Origin: Globodera rostochiensis
Lineage: Eukaryota; Nematoda; Chromadorea; Rhabditida; Heteroderidae
Assembly (NCBI GenBank): GCA_018350325.1
Contig: JAEVLN010000015.1
Coordinates: 690,898 to 754,897, forward strand
Reading direction: 5' to 3'
Length of the DNA: 64,000 bases
In this document: positions 1 through 11,633 of the stretch, piece by piece
Position numbering within the stretch: position 1 is the first letter of the stretch
Layout: every line of letters starts with the position of its first letter
Made by a program: the position numbers and the translations under genes
Notes under the pieces: model-generated
The model's database searches: none
What the model was told of the DNA's origin: nothing
Seen by the model: only the letters and a program-made list of their open reading frames with translations

Positions 1-3000
1 GACGACGAACTCCATCAGTGCCGCCTTCTCGAAATAGCTGACCGCCTTCTCCGCAAACTGGGCATACAGGTAGTAGTTGCCCAACCAACGGATCACTTCA
101 ATGTTGGGCGGGAAGTAGCGGAAGCTCTGTGTGTTTTGAATGGTTGTTGTTCAAATGAATGTTCATCGACGGACACCCCCCCCCCCGGCGTGTCCACCAA
201 CCCACGCACATCGTAATGGCACTGGAATGCCTGCCCTTTGTCCCCTTCCGCCTCGTAAAGGTTGGCCAGGCGTGCCAAAATAGTTGGGTCTGTTGGACAA
301 ATGGACGATGCTTGGGTGTACAGCTCGATGGCCTGCGCATTGTTTCCTTGCTGCTCGTAGCTGAACACACACATGCACAATACAACAAAAACGCACCGCC
401 TTTATCTTCATGTTTTTTGCTAACATTTGTGCCAGCTGGACGAGCACTTGTTCATTGTGCAAAACCATTTCGTTCAGCTGGAAGAAGTGCTTTTTGGCTT
501 CTTCCAGCTCGTTCAGTGCCTTGTAGACCAGCCCCGAGTTGAACACGGCCGCCGTGCAGGATGCGTCCACTTGGAGAGCCTCTCTATTGATTGGAGGATG
601 GAATTTGCTGCGTTAAGCGCGCCATGCATGCACAACACCTGTACAACTGCAGAGCCAGCTTGAACTCGTCCCCGCAAAAGTGTATGTTCCCTCGGTTGAC
701 CAACGCATTGGCGTTGTACCTGTCCAGGCTGAGCGCCTGCTCGCAATACTGGGTGGCATCTTCCAAACTGTCCTCCCCACGCTGTGTACCAAATATCGAA
801 CTAACACATCAGCAGTAGAGTCCATAAACATGACGCACCAAAATGCTGATCAATGCCAAATTGTTTGATGCGGCACTGGCCACTTTGTTCTCTTTGTTGT
901 TGAAGACGAGCAGTTCCTCCACCGCCTGGTCCAACTCTCCATGACGAAGCTGTTCCACCACTTTGTTCATCTCCAACTCGGTGGCCAACGACGCGTAGAC
1001 GGAATGGCGAATGCTCTGCACGCACCAGGCATAGCCTTCCGAGAAACTGGCAAATGAAATGGCAAAGAGTAAGAAGCAAGCAGTATTTTCCAATCTTTTT
1101 TTCCCGAGTCTTTACGGAAGTCCACAGGCCCAAGACGGTCCCGAGTCTTTTAACTGACGTTGGTCCAATTGACTGGGCAATTATTTTTGCCGCCAGCAAA
1201 ATGGTCCGCTCCGCCTGCTGCTTCTTTCGCCGTTCCCACAACGCCAGCGCGTCTGTGCTCAACAGGTGGGCAGCCAAAACGTCGTCCTGTTAAAATGAAT
1301 TTGAAACAGTTGCACAGTGTAAGAGAGTCCGGTCATGTACTGCTTCACAACCTCCTTCTGATGCTGATCCCGGAGCTCTTCGTCGCCCCTGCCCAGCTGG
1401 CCAATGTCCATCAACCGCTGGAAAGACTCGCGCATTTTCTCCTCACTGTTCAAGCAGTATGCCTAAGGTGGTGGTGATGTCCGACATTTGCCAATGCAAA
1501 AAAGAAATCGAGAATTGCAACGGACCGCCAATGTCAGATTGAGTGCCATTCCGTAGCTTCCGCCCGCGTCCAAACAATCTTCAAATGCGCCAAGCGCGTC
1601 CTCGTACTTGCCCAGCTTGACCAGCGTGACGCCGATGTTGTTCATAATTTTGGTGCGCATCCGTTGGTGTGCCTACAATAAAAGGGTCAATAAAAGTGTC
1701 ATCGATGCCAAGGTTGGTCCCCTCGAGGTCCTCTTCTGCTGCTGCTGATCCGTTGTTTCTGATCAACCGATCATTCACTACTCACCTTTGGCACTTGGTC
1801 AAGTGCCATCCGATAGTATTTGATGGCCTTGCTGAAGTCCTTCTTTCGGAAGTGCAGGTTTCCAATGTTCACCTTCAGTCGGCCGGCATTCACGTACGAT
1901 TTGTCCCTTTATTGAATGGAGGTAATTGTGAAAGGGGGGGGGGGAATAAGTGGCACTGTCACTTGATGATCGTGTAGTAAATCTGGAGCGCTTCTGATGG
2001 GATGTTGTTAGCTTGCTTCTGAACATCCAACAAGTTCAAGGAGGTCGCGGGTCAGAAAATTTTATTGAGATTGAGTTTTTTTGCCTTTGCCCCTCAGTGT
2101 TCTTCGCCATGTACGTGTCCAACCTGTTGAGCCAAACACAGCAACACCGTCAGGGAAAGGTCCATGTTGGCGTCCCCGGGGCTTTGCGCTTTACGGAGAG
2201 CGTCTGCCGCGCGCCATTTGCGCGCCGCCTCTTTCGCCTTGTCCAAAGCCTTCAAATTTCGCATAAATCTTTTAAAAATCGTCCAATGTTCGGCCTGTAA
2301 CCCATCTGAAATGAAATTTGGCTCTTACGGGGGGGGGGGGGGTTGACAGTTTTCGAATCGAATTTTCGGTTTGTTCGGTCTGAAACCGCGCAACCCTCTA
2401 GGGTTCACACATTGACCTTTTTGGCATCGCTTTCATCGCTGGCCAACACACTCTCCTTGACCAGCTTCATCGCCTGGTCCTCCAGCCTCTTCACTTTCGC
2501 TGCCTGTGCCTCCTCCTCGTCCGTCCCCTCCGGCGCCTCTGTCGCACCAATCACTCCCTCAAAAGTGCTCTCTGAATGTTGTGCCAAATTCTATGAGAAT
2601 GTTTGCGCTTGGATGTGCCAACTTCTGCCAGCCGACGTGTAGCCAGCCCCACGAACGGCGGTCATTGGACGCGCGGCGGACTCTGCCGCGCCAGCGCCAG
2701 CGCGTGAAGCGGCGCCCGTCCGAGCGCGGGACAAAAGTGCCGGACGAAGGACGGTGGTTGGCCTTGCCACGCCAGTGGCCAACATCGTGCGTTTGGAGCC
2801 CATGGCAAACGGTGCGGGTGGCACAATGGCCGAAGCGGTTGGGGGACGTTGGCCAGAGGCTGTCTGAGGGGGGCGGTTGTTTGCCAGGGACTCCCCGCCG
2901 AACACTGACCGTACGACGGCCCCGACTGGAACGGACCACCGCCTGCACAAACTCGCGATCGCCGTACCCGTCCTGCACAAAGCAAGAAGTGGCAATTTTG

Positions 3001-3327
3001 ATCATGAGCCCCCAGGGGCTGACACTTTTCTTCAATCTCAACCAGTTCAGAACCAAGCTTGATAACAGACGCCGAATGCTCTCGATGGGGGACAATGGGA
3101 CCATTAAGGAAAAGCTAAACATTTTGGACCTGTCCCCCAAATGTTAGGACGGCCTGGACCAGTCGGACTGGGGCATGGGGGGCCCGGTGTGCACACTTTC
3201 CGTCCCTCCCCTCCCCCACCTCCAACAGATCGTAAGCATGATCAAAGTCATTGAAGCCGGAATAGAGGTCATCACGTTGTTGGGGTTGGGAGGTGTGCAG
3301 TGTGTCGTCGTCCACGGCCTCACCCAT
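1..3327 (-). CDS. osm-5: Intraflagellar transport protein IFT88 (OSM-5), 3' end cut by window edge
   Basis: A TPR subunit of the IFT-B complex, which carries cargo in cilia; in nematodes that means sensory neuron cilia. Fifteen exons join in frame: 3327-3220, 2972-2910, 2863-2623, 2571-2417, 2249-2124, 2018-1963, 1906-1786, 1672-1526, 1462-1316, 1286-1159, 1046-839, 781-639, 583-425, 360-210 and 126-1, giving 693 residues before the edge. The family hallmarks are an N-terminal DDLYSGFNDFDHAYD, the motif RPMTAVRGAGYT near residue 125, and TPR blocks such as AFCEAL-like helices, KDFSKAIKYYRMALDQVP, MRTKIMNNIGVTLVKLGKY and PTDPTILARLANLYEAEGDK. The C-terminal tail lies outside the window. The start is the first ATG of exon 1 and matches the length of the family N-terminus. 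Introns range from 44 to 167 bp; the one at 2250-2416 holds a long G run. Identity is very likely; single splice sites are hand-chosen. Confidence 0.93.
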
Positions 3328-3663
3328 TTTGCACACAATAAATTCCACTGGAAAATGCCGTGCCTTCTTTTTGTTGGTTGTTGCCCGGCAACCATTTGTC
3401 CCCCCCCCCGTCCAGCCAGAGCCCAGTGAATTATCAAAGTTCCGGAACTGCTGGGACCCCAAAACCAAGCTGAACTCGTAGGTCCCCAAAAGCCTTGTTG
3501 GCCAAAGCAATTGGCGGGACAAAGTGTGTACGCTTTATTTACGTAATGGAATAACGATCATAATGTGATGCATTTGTATGAGTACATACAGACAGACACT
3601 AAACTGATTAACATACAACATCCGCTTCATTTTCCTAACAACTAATATATAATGATGATTCAT

Positions 3664-4969
3664 TCACTTCTTCTTATCAACCCAATAGCCTTTTGCATCG
3701 CGCGTGCCGCGCTCTATGGAAGCCTCGAGCATTTTGTCCTGAAGCTGCTCCATCATGCCGAGACGGAGGTGAGTGACACCGTTTGGGTCATAACTGAAAA
3801 ACAGCCGGAAATAAACTGTGAAAGTTTTACGATTGTTTTAAAAGAAAATGACGGACTAATTAATAAGGATTACTTACAGAATCGTTGGCAATTTCCAGTA
3901 TTTGTCGCGCACTCGCGCCCAATCCCACGGCGGTGTTGAAGTGCCTGTTTTTGAAATGGAAAAGTTTGCCCGTTTTGGACCACGCCCAAGGAGTCGACCA
4001 AGCCGAGTATGACATACAATTGGCCAAAGGGGGGGGGAGGGTGGGTCAAAGTTAATTCACCGTACGTACACATCTCCCCCAATTTTTTTTCTCCCAAAAG
4101 TTAGCAGTTCGTTAACGTTTGACAATTTTATTTTTTTACAAATATCCCCCCACCCCCCCCCCCCCTCCTGTTCAGTTGCTTTCTTTTGTCTGACCGAAAT
4201 CAAATTGGGGGGAAGGGGGGCGACCCCTTGGGCGTGCATTGCCCGGGGACACACTCACTTCTGTCCAACCAAAGTTCGATTCGGCCCATGCTGACGTAAG
4301 CAATGCCAAACACCAGAAGGGTCGACATTACCATCAGACCGAGAATGGCCCACAATTCTTTGTGGTGGATGGTGTTGTACTTGAAGAATCTGAAGAAGAA
4401 CAACCAAATTTTTTGCTATTCGTTTTTGTTTAATTTAATTTTATCAAATAAATCATTCTCTTCGCGCTTCACCTGAAGAAAGTCTGGCCAATTTTGTATT
4501 TGTTGACCGACTTCGAATAGCGTGTGTCATTTGAGTAGTCACGCTCATCTGAAATTATAATTATGAGCAGACAAAACAACAAAAACGGCAGTTTGCCGCA
4601 CAAAATTCGAAATTGTTACTTTTTCAAAAACTTGGCCTAACAAAAAAATTTGTTATTGTTCAAAAGTCAATAATGGTTGTACAAGACCGCGTTTTAAGGA
4701 CCGGTATCATCTGTGTATTTGGTAAAAATTAACAAGTTAAGCCCAAAATTGTCCTTAAAAATCTGAACCAAAGCAGTCAAAAGTCAAGAATGCGCAAATA
4801 ACATACACTTCCAATGGCCAATTCCGTCCCCGGGTGGCGGCAATTGGATCTTCGCTGGCGCCGGTCTCTCCTTTTTAATCGCAAAAGTACGAATGGCCTG
4901 GAAGCGAAAGAGGAGAAAGTCGTTGGAAAACTGACGAAGCGGTGAGCCAAGCGTTGAGAGCACAACCAT
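3664..4969 (-). CDS. Small single-pass membrane protein, probably mitochondrial, not recognised
   Basis: Five exons join in frame: 4969-4807, 4548-4473, 4389-4259, 3944-3878 and 3793-3664, giving 188 residues. The N-terminus (MVVLSTLGSPLRQFSNDF..) is hydroxylated, basic and lacks acidic residues at first, as in mitochondrial presequences. One hydrophobic helix (ELWAILGLMVMSTLLVFGIAYVSM) lies near residues 94-117. The soluble tail has WDWARVRDKYWKLPT, DPNGVTHLR and ends in a WVDKKK stop. All donors (GTATGT, GTGAAG, GTGAGT, GTAAGT) and TTTCAG-like acceptors agree with one reading frame, so the gene is well supported even without a name. I do not recognise the family. An inner-mitochondrial-membrane accessory subunit is a guess from size and shape only. 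Confidence 0.72.
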
Positions 4970-5727
4970 TTCAGCAAAGTTGATTATTTTCTAATAGAAA
5001 TTCTGCCCTAAAATGTGAGTTTTAAATTGTGTATATTTCGAAATTCAATGCGTTGAGGGAACAAAAAGGAAGGAAATTAGTTATAGACCAGACAAAAGGA
5101 AGGCAAAGTCTGTTCAAAGAACTCCTCAGAGCTAACAAAATGAAAATGAAAAGAGAAAAGGCCAACAGACACAGACAGCTGCCTGCGTTTTGTCTGCGAG
5201 GGCCACCATCATCAGAGGAGAAGGAAAAAGGAGCAACAAAACTGGGGCCGGCCGGCCGTGTTTTGTGTCTTGTGCCTGCTGGACGCGGTCGGGTCAACCA
5301 AAAGCGACCAGACTCTAGATTCTAAAAGCTCTAAAATCTTTACTCTAGAACTAGTCTAGAGCGCCATAACTCCGATTTTGGGTATTTACATTTTTCTGAA
5401 CGCCATAAAAACCGCTTTATCCATTTGTAAATAAAAACTACGCATTTTATGCTGAAGATATTATAAAAATGCCTGGTTTGGTTTACTTCAAAAAAAATGC
5501 ACTCTTAAACGCGTTTTAGGACTCAGTTATGGGGGACTCAATTTTGCGCTCATTTCATTTCATTTGTCATTCTGTTTAAAAAGAATTCGTTTTGATAAAT
5601 TATAATCGTCTGAATGTAACGACTAAAGATCAACAAAAAAACGGTCGGCCGACCCGATAATTCCTAATTTTTCATTTTTACATAAAATCACGACACCGGC
5701 TGAAGAATTGAACATTTTTGGCGAAGA
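4970..5727. other. Intergenic, AT-rich, no gene seen
   Basis: This holds the divergent 5' flanks of the small membrane-protein gene and the V-ATPase d gene. Around 5310-5365 there is a cluster of TCTAGA-type words (tctagattctaaaag, actctagaactagtctaga) followed by text resembling a dispersed repeat (cgccataactccgatttt). The ORFs here lack splice-consistent extensions and composition typical of the neighbours. Confidence 0.5.
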
Positions 5728-7333
5728 ATGGGTGAATTCTTTTTCAACATCGACCATGGCTACCTTGAGGCATTAATTCGTGGATTCAAATCCGGCCTAT
5801 TGACCGGCACCGATTATTCCAATTTGGTTCAATGCGAGACATTGGAAGGTTTGTTTTTTTTGCCCAAAATTGCTACGAATAACGGGCGTTTTGCGTTTCT
5901 TTCATCATTTTTCCTTTTTTGCGCTCTTTTGGAAATTTTGGTTCTATAAATTGATCATTTTTCCCCCATTTCAGACCTCAAATTGCACATTCAGTCGACT
6001 GACTACGGCAATTTTCTTGCCAATGAACCGGGCAACATTACTGTTCAGGTCGCATTCCGCTTCCTTACTGATCAAAGATTCACTGCAAAATATACGTTTT
6101 TAGGTGATCGATGAGCGCCTGAAGGAGAAGCTGGTCACGGAGTTCACCCATTTGCGCAACAATTCGTTGGAGCCTCTCGCGACATTCCTCGATTATATCA
6201 CGTGAGCTTTTTCAAAATGCATTTGGTTGATCAACTAGCTGATGTTCTGTTTAAGCTACTCATACATGATTGACAACATCATTTTGCTGATCACCGGTAC
6301 TCTCCATCAACGCCCAATCAACGAGTTGATCTCCAAATGTCATCCGCTCGGCTCTTTCGAACAAATGGAGGCCATTCACATTGCGTCAAATCCGGCCGAA
6401 CTGTACAACGCGGTTCTTGTCGACACGCCCCTCGGTTGGTCACCGGTTCAACGACTTTTTGAGTTTTAGTGACTTTTTGTTTTTGAGCCTCAACGATCAA
6501 TTAAATATTTTATTAATAAATATCCAAAATTAACATTTGGTTTCTGTTTGAGCGCCTTACTTTGTGGATTGCATAAGTGAGCAGGACCTCGACGAGCTGA
6601 ATGTGGAAATCATACGGAACACACTGTACAAGGCGTACATTGAGGACTTTTACAACCTTTGCAAGAAAATGGGCGGTAAAACTGCCGAAGTGATGTGCGA
6701 AATTTTGGCGGTAAGTTTTTTTTTGGGAAAAAATTGTTACAATTTGGATGGATTTTTAAGTTTTTGGAAAGGTCCAACGGTGTCGGGAAAATTATTATGT
6801 TAAGGAATTCGTCTTGAAAAGGAAGAAGCAAAAATTGGTGTGGCTAGTTCATAAAGTTTAACCCCCCTTTTTAGTTCGAGGCTGATCGGCGTGCAATTAT
6901 CATAACAATCAACAGTTTTGACACCGAGTTGAACAAAGAGGATCGCGCAAATTTATATCCTCGATGCGGTAAACTGTTCCCCGAAGGGCTGGCCGGGTTG
7001 GCCAAGGCGGACGATTACGATCAGGTGAAGCAAGTGTGCGAGTACTACTCGGACTACAAGCAGCTCTTCGAGAACAGCGGTCTGAATCCGGGTGAAAAGA
7101 CGCTCGAGGACAAATTCTTTGAACACGAGGTGTGGAAGCTGTGTGGTGCATTCATTACTTTTGTTATTCAGGTGAAGCTCAATGTCCAGGCTTATCTTCA
7201 CCAATTCCACTTCGGCGTTTTTTACGCGTTCATAAAGCTGAAGGAGCAGGAAATGCGAAATATCATTTGGATCGCTGAATGTATTGCGCAACGCCACCGG
7301 ACCAAAATTGACAATTACATCCCTATTCTGTAA
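5728..7333 (+). CDS. vha-16: V-type proton ATPase subunit d (V0 sector)
   Basis: Subunit d sits on the membrane V0 sector and couples the central stalk to the proteolipid ring of the vacuolar proton pump. Seven exons join in frame: 5728-5848, 5975-6048, 6104-6201, 6256-6434, 6553-6710, 6875-7129 and 7172-7333, giving 348 residues, the usual family length. Recognisable stretches are the N-terminal [65 protein letters not shown] and the C-terminal [17 protein letters not shown]. The 42-bp stretch 7130-7171 must be an intron, because the family reads HEVKLN without the extra residues it would encode. AATAAA signals lie near 7623-7632. No unusual residues seen. Confidence 0.96.
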
Positions 7334-7958
7334 ATGCGAATGCTATTTCATTGATTATGCTTAAGAGAAAGTCCATTCAATCCCTTTAAAGTCGTTGTGA
7401 TTTCTCATCTTCCAAAAATTGTTCGGTGTATCAGTCAGTGGCATTATCGGGGCTCGCAGATTGTCTGTCCATTATTTGTCCTCATTTTTGGAGAGGCAGA
7501 ACAAATAAATTGCTTCGTTCCCCTCCAATCAAAAAGGGCTTTTGCTTTTGTTTCATTTGCCAAATCTGAGGGCCCTAATAAGGAAACATTTTCATTTAAG
7601 CTCCACATAATAACGCTTCAGAAATAAATAAACAAATATTAAACCACTTCATCCTTTTTTGGCAGTTTTCAAAGTGATCGTGGAATGATAAATTGTGCGG
7701 AAAGTGACCTTTTTGTAGCCCATTCGTACAATAAAAACCAGAAAATGGAGTTAAGCATTCTTGGGGTATAAGATAAACCCCTAAGTGATTACCCCACGTT
7801 AGCTACAGTAAATCAAATTCGATCCTCACCAAAGGGGAAAAAGAAAATTTTCTACACCTATTTCAATCGACCAACAACTTCCAACAAAATTTTATAATAA
7901 TAACATAACAAGAGCGATGATCCTCAACAAATTGATGGGTCTCCAATCGCCTCTCCGT
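7334..7958. other. Convergent intergenic region with poly(A) signals
   Basis: This is the 3' untranslated and intergenic stretch between the V-ATPase d gene (+) and RPS15 (-). Two overlapping AATAAA signals occur near 7623-7632. No coding exon could be supported. Confidence 0.5.
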
Positions 7959-8706
7959 TTACTTAAGCGGGATGAAACGTGAACTGTGCGTCGCACCAAT
8001 TCCAGGACGTCCGTGCTTGACGGGCTTGTACGTGATGGAGAACTCGCCCAAGTAGTATCCAATCATCTCAGCGCGGATTTCGACCTCAAAATGTTGTTGT
8101 GTACCAACATTAAAAATAAACAATTTTTGAACCTGATTGTACGCCTTCCCGCTGTGGATGCCAACCACACAGCCGACCATCTCCGGCAGCACGATCATAT
8201 CGCGCAAATGCGTCTTCACACATTCCGGCTTCATCAGCTCGGGAGTGTTGAGCTTTGCCTTACGCAGACGGACAAGCAACGACTTGTGCTTTCGGTTCAG
8301 CCCGCGGTTCAACTTTCGGCGTTGTCGACAAGGAAGCATTTGGTTGAATTGCTTACTGAAAGTGTAAGCCTGATGTTTTCACATGGATTAAGGATAATAG
8401 GGCTGGTCCCCTCCTACGAAAGGAATGCAAATTGAGGACAAAACTGATTTTGGAAAATCTAATTTTATAAAAATCATTTAATTTGTATATGAGGTTCGAA
8501 TTTGGTCTAAAACAAGGTCTTATTCAGATTGTTTTGTATAACCTTTTGCAAAAAAAAACCGGATTGTCTCAACGGTATTTCAATGAATGATTGTATCAAA
8601 TAACTTACTCGTTCATTTCCAAAAGTTGTTCCAAGTCGACTCCACGGTAAACAAATTTACGGAAAGTGCGTTTCTTCTTTTGTTCTTGAGCAACGGCGTC
8701 GGCCAT
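7959..8706 (-). CDS. rps-15: 40S ribosomal protein S15 (uS19)
   Basis: A component of the small ribosomal subunit head. Three exons, 8706-8609, 8355-8133 and 8084-7959, join to 148 residues. The sequence carries the family motifs [20 protein letters not shown] at the N-terminus, [26 protein letters not shown], and the near-invariant C-terminus [21 protein letters not shown]. The first intron (8356-8608, 253 bp) is much longer than the second (8085-8132, 48 bp). The start is the ATG at 8706 in a good context, and the predicted length is three residues longer than the human protein. Identity is secure. Confidence 0.97.
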
Positions 8707-9295
8707 TTTTTTCTCTTGTCGTTATTTGTGCAATAAAACAATCTTCTAAATAATCAAAACGGTTAACAAAATCAGAGATTGCAGCAGGTTTCCGAAACAT
8801 GAAAGCCAGAACCGAAACCGGCATTTTCTCGACTCGATACGCGACACGAAAATGTTCAAATGCTAAACGACTTTGGGTGAGGAAAAGCAACAGCATGAAT
8901 AATAAGGCTAATGTTTCAGAATGCAGCTTTTCCAGGCAAACTTACAACATTTAGAACGGCGGCATGAATTTTGTTATCCATTTTCTTGACAAAACACTTT
9001 TCATTCAAATGTTCAAAAAAATTAATTATTGACACGATTTACCTTTATACCTCTTCAAATTCAAATATCTACACGTGCGTTGAGAAAAAGAAGTAAAAGA
9101 AACAAAAAAATGTAAGACCACAATTCTCATTTTATGGCCCAAAATCACAAAAATTTGAGTGAAGTTGCGCAATTATGGCCAAAAATCGATGTACTGGACC
9201 CAATAAATGGCGGTAGCAACCCCACCCTCATTCGTAATTTTATAATGGCTCAAACACGTAATTATAGCATTTTATTTTTGGGTTTAGAAATTAAA
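8707..9295. promoter_or_regulatory. Divergent promoter region of RPS15 and SAP30-like gene
   Basis: The two genes point away from each other across this stretch. A candidate spliced-leader acceptor (ggtttag at 9281-9287) lies 8 bases before the ATG at 9296. No other gene is supported. An ORF start at 9134 lies upstream of that acceptor and so is probably not used. Confidence 0.45.
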
Positions 9296-10460
9296 ATGAG
9301 CGAAAGCGCGAAATGCGTAATTGTCACCAAATTGGTCGATGGGACGACCTTCGAAGTATGCAACAGATTGGCCTATATTCCTTTGAATAAGTGGCACGTC
9401 CAAGTTGCGAAACGCAAAAATTATCCCTTTTATATATACGAAAATGTAAGCTTTTTTTCCCCGAATAACACCGATTTGTTTAATTATTGTTTTTCTTTAA
9501 GAGACGTGAAAATGGAATGATTTGTCAAACGCATCAGAAATTTATTATGAACGCGCCAAAGTTCAATGAACAGACTTACAGGCTAAACATTGCGAACCAT
9601 CAGGTGGACGAACGCAAGGACATGCAAGAATTTGTGGACGCATTTTTGCGTGCAAGCGAAGACGAAAAAACTGAGGCGAATGAGACGCTGCGTGAGAAGG
9701 CCTTTGACCAACTCTTTTCGGCTCAGTTCGAAAATCTCTACGACCGCTACCAGAACTATCAAGTGCAGAAGATTATTTGATTGTTTGAATTATTTTATTT
9801 TGTTTTCAGAACAGATACGAACACTCCTCAACTGATTGCGATGAAAATTGGTCAAACTTGTGGAATGGTCATCAAAAAACTGTTAAGGCAAGTTTAAAAA
9901 AAGGGGGGTGATTTTTGTGAAATGAAAATCCAAATTTCAGGTAGAATTTGACAAACTTTCTGCCACTGCTCTCCGTCGTTATAAGAAATTCTTCAATTTG
10001 CCAAATCGGTCCGGTGCTAGCTCAAAGGCACAGGTACGCGCACCCGGTATGGAGGGTCCCTAGAAACCCGCTAAATAATGATTTCCTATTATGAAGTCGA
10101 CACACTACTGGTCGGACTATTGTATATTTCCCATGTTAATTTTGTTTTTTGTTTCAGCTTCTCGAGGGGATTAATGAACATTTTGAAGGTAATAAATACT
10201 TTGGTTTGTGCACCCCTCCACGAATCTGACCCTTTTTCGTCCGATTCCGAAACCTGAATTTGAACAAAATGTCGAAAACTGATTTAAAAAAACTGATCGC
10301 AAGCAACCTGCATTTTTTTAAAGATACAAATCGAAGTATTACGCATTTAGATTCGATTCCCGTGGACCCGACTGAGACTGCTGCTCAATTTCTTTACACC
10401 ATTTATAAAAAGCGCAATAAACTCGACTACCCGAATTGCGTGGGCGATTTTGGTGAATAG
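9296..10460 (+). CDS. SAP30: SAP30-like subunit of Sin3-histone deacetylase complex
   Basis: SAP30 proteins bridge Sin3 and HDAC and bind DNA through a zinc-dependent module. Exons 9296-9445, 9502-9762, 9810-9887, 9941-10033, 10158-10188 and 10351-10460 join to 240 residues. The N-terminal part holds a spaced Cys/His set (CVIV..VCNR..ICQTHQKF) resembling the SAP30 zinc finger. The C-terminal Sin3-binding domain is clear: LRRYKKFFNLPNRSG, SKAQLLEGINEHF, then IPVDPTETAAQFLYTI. The donor at 9888 would be GC-AG (AAG/GCAAGT); a GT donor at 9882 is also in frame. The 3' end is uncertain: a donor at 10440 joined to an exon 10567-10635 would replace the last seven codons with IFNGPKGEGIVFTSRR-type sequence before a poly(A) signal. 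The ORF also opens upstream to 9134, but the acceptor at 9287 favours the ATG at 9296. Confidence 0.8.
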
Positions 10461-10566
10461 CAATGTAAATAAGTGAGTGAGATATTGAGTGAATCTTAAA
10501 TTTTATATTAATCAAAAACTTGTTTTTGAATAATTGACACATAACACGCTTCCCACTTTCTTTTAG

Positions 10567-10635
10567 ATTTTTAATGGCCCGAAGGGAGAAGGCATCGTAT
10601 TTACCTCACGCAGAGACAATCAATTGAAGAAATGA
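10567..10635 (+). CDS. Possible alternative last exon of SAP30-like gene
   Basis: A 69-base stretch preceded by a good acceptor (ttcttttag) reads IFNGPKGEGIVFTSRRD.. to a TGA and is followed by AATAAA near 10670. It joins in frame to a donor at 10440 in the preceding exon. If used, the protein would be 256 residues. Transcript data are needed to choose between the two ends. Confidence 0.4.
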   Translation: MFNGPKGEGIVFTSRRDNQLKK

Positions 10636-10794
10636 ATATTTTTTTTATAAATAATCTTTGTATTTCCTGTCAATAAATGATTTTTTTTTTGCGAAAGATA
10701 CGATAATATCGGTTAATTTTTCCAAATACCGTTCATTTAAAATCAATCTTTCTATGTTTTCTTTAAGAATTGTGTCAAAGTTTGAGGAATTGTG

Positions 10795-11633
10795 ATGTCG
10801 TGGATTCTTGATTGGTTTTCCGGTGTGCTCAATTATTTGGGCCTGACAAAGAAAAGCGGCAAGTTGGTATGTTTTGATCAATTTTGGCCAACAAGTAAAT
10901 GTAGTTGGGTGGTGGGAGTAGCTGAACAGTTTTGGCAATGCCCAAAACCAAAAGTTGGCATTGCGCAACTTGCAGGTCTTTCTTGGACTTGACAATGCCG
11001 GGAAGACCACGCTCCTCCACATGCTCAAGGACGACCGAATTGCTCAGCACGTGCCCACTCTCCATCCGACCTCTGAAGAACTTTCGCTTGGCGGCATTCG
11101 CTTCACAACGTTCGATTTGGGCGGTCACGTGCAGGCCCGACGCGTGTGGAAGAGTTATTTTCCCGCATTGGACGCCATCGTTTTTCTGGTAGACGCAGCC
11201 GACCTTGAACGCATTCAGGAGGCACGGGAGGAATTGTGGAGCCTTATGCAAGACGAACAGGTCCACCCTTTCAATGCTTTTTAGTCATGTCTTACTATAT
11301 ATGCGTGTGCAGGTTGCCAATGCGCCATTGCTTATCCTCGGCAACAAAATTGACAAACAGACTGCGCTTGGAGAGGACCAGCTCAAATATTATTTGGGAG
11401 TTCAGCAATATTGCACCGGTGTGTTTGTTATTTGAAAGATTGCGGGGGTAGAGGGGGTGACATGAAGACGTGAATGGATGGGTTCACTTGAAAATGACTC
11501 TTTTTGTTCAGGTAAAGGGCAAGTGTCAAGAGCCGACCTGACAACTCGACCGTTGGAGATGTTCATGTGTTCGGTGTTACGGCGTCAGGGCTATGGTGAA
11601 GGCTTTCGCTGGCTGGCCCAGTATCTGGATTGA
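10795..11633 (+). CDS. sar-1: Small GTPase SAR1 (COPII coat assembly)
   Basis: SAR1 starts COPII vesicle budding at the endoplasmic reticulum. Four exons, 10795-10866, 10976-11260, 11313-11418 and 11512-11633, give 194 residues, the usual size. The N-terminus [17 protein letters not shown] is the amphipathic membrane-binding helix. The GTPase motifs are [11 protein letters not shown] (P-loop), PTLHPTSE (switch I), FDLGGH (switch II, with the SAR1-type DLGGH) and GNKIDK. The C-terminus ends in FRWLAQYLD. The gene starts 160-330 bp after the SAP30-like gene, depending on which 3' end is real, so the pair could be co-transcribed. All introns follow GT-AG. Confidence 0.97.

Noticed and set aside
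2506..3147. 213-residue open frame on the plus strand
   Set aside because: It is the antisense shadow of the IFT88 exons, which carry diagnostic motifs on the minus strand and splice in phase.
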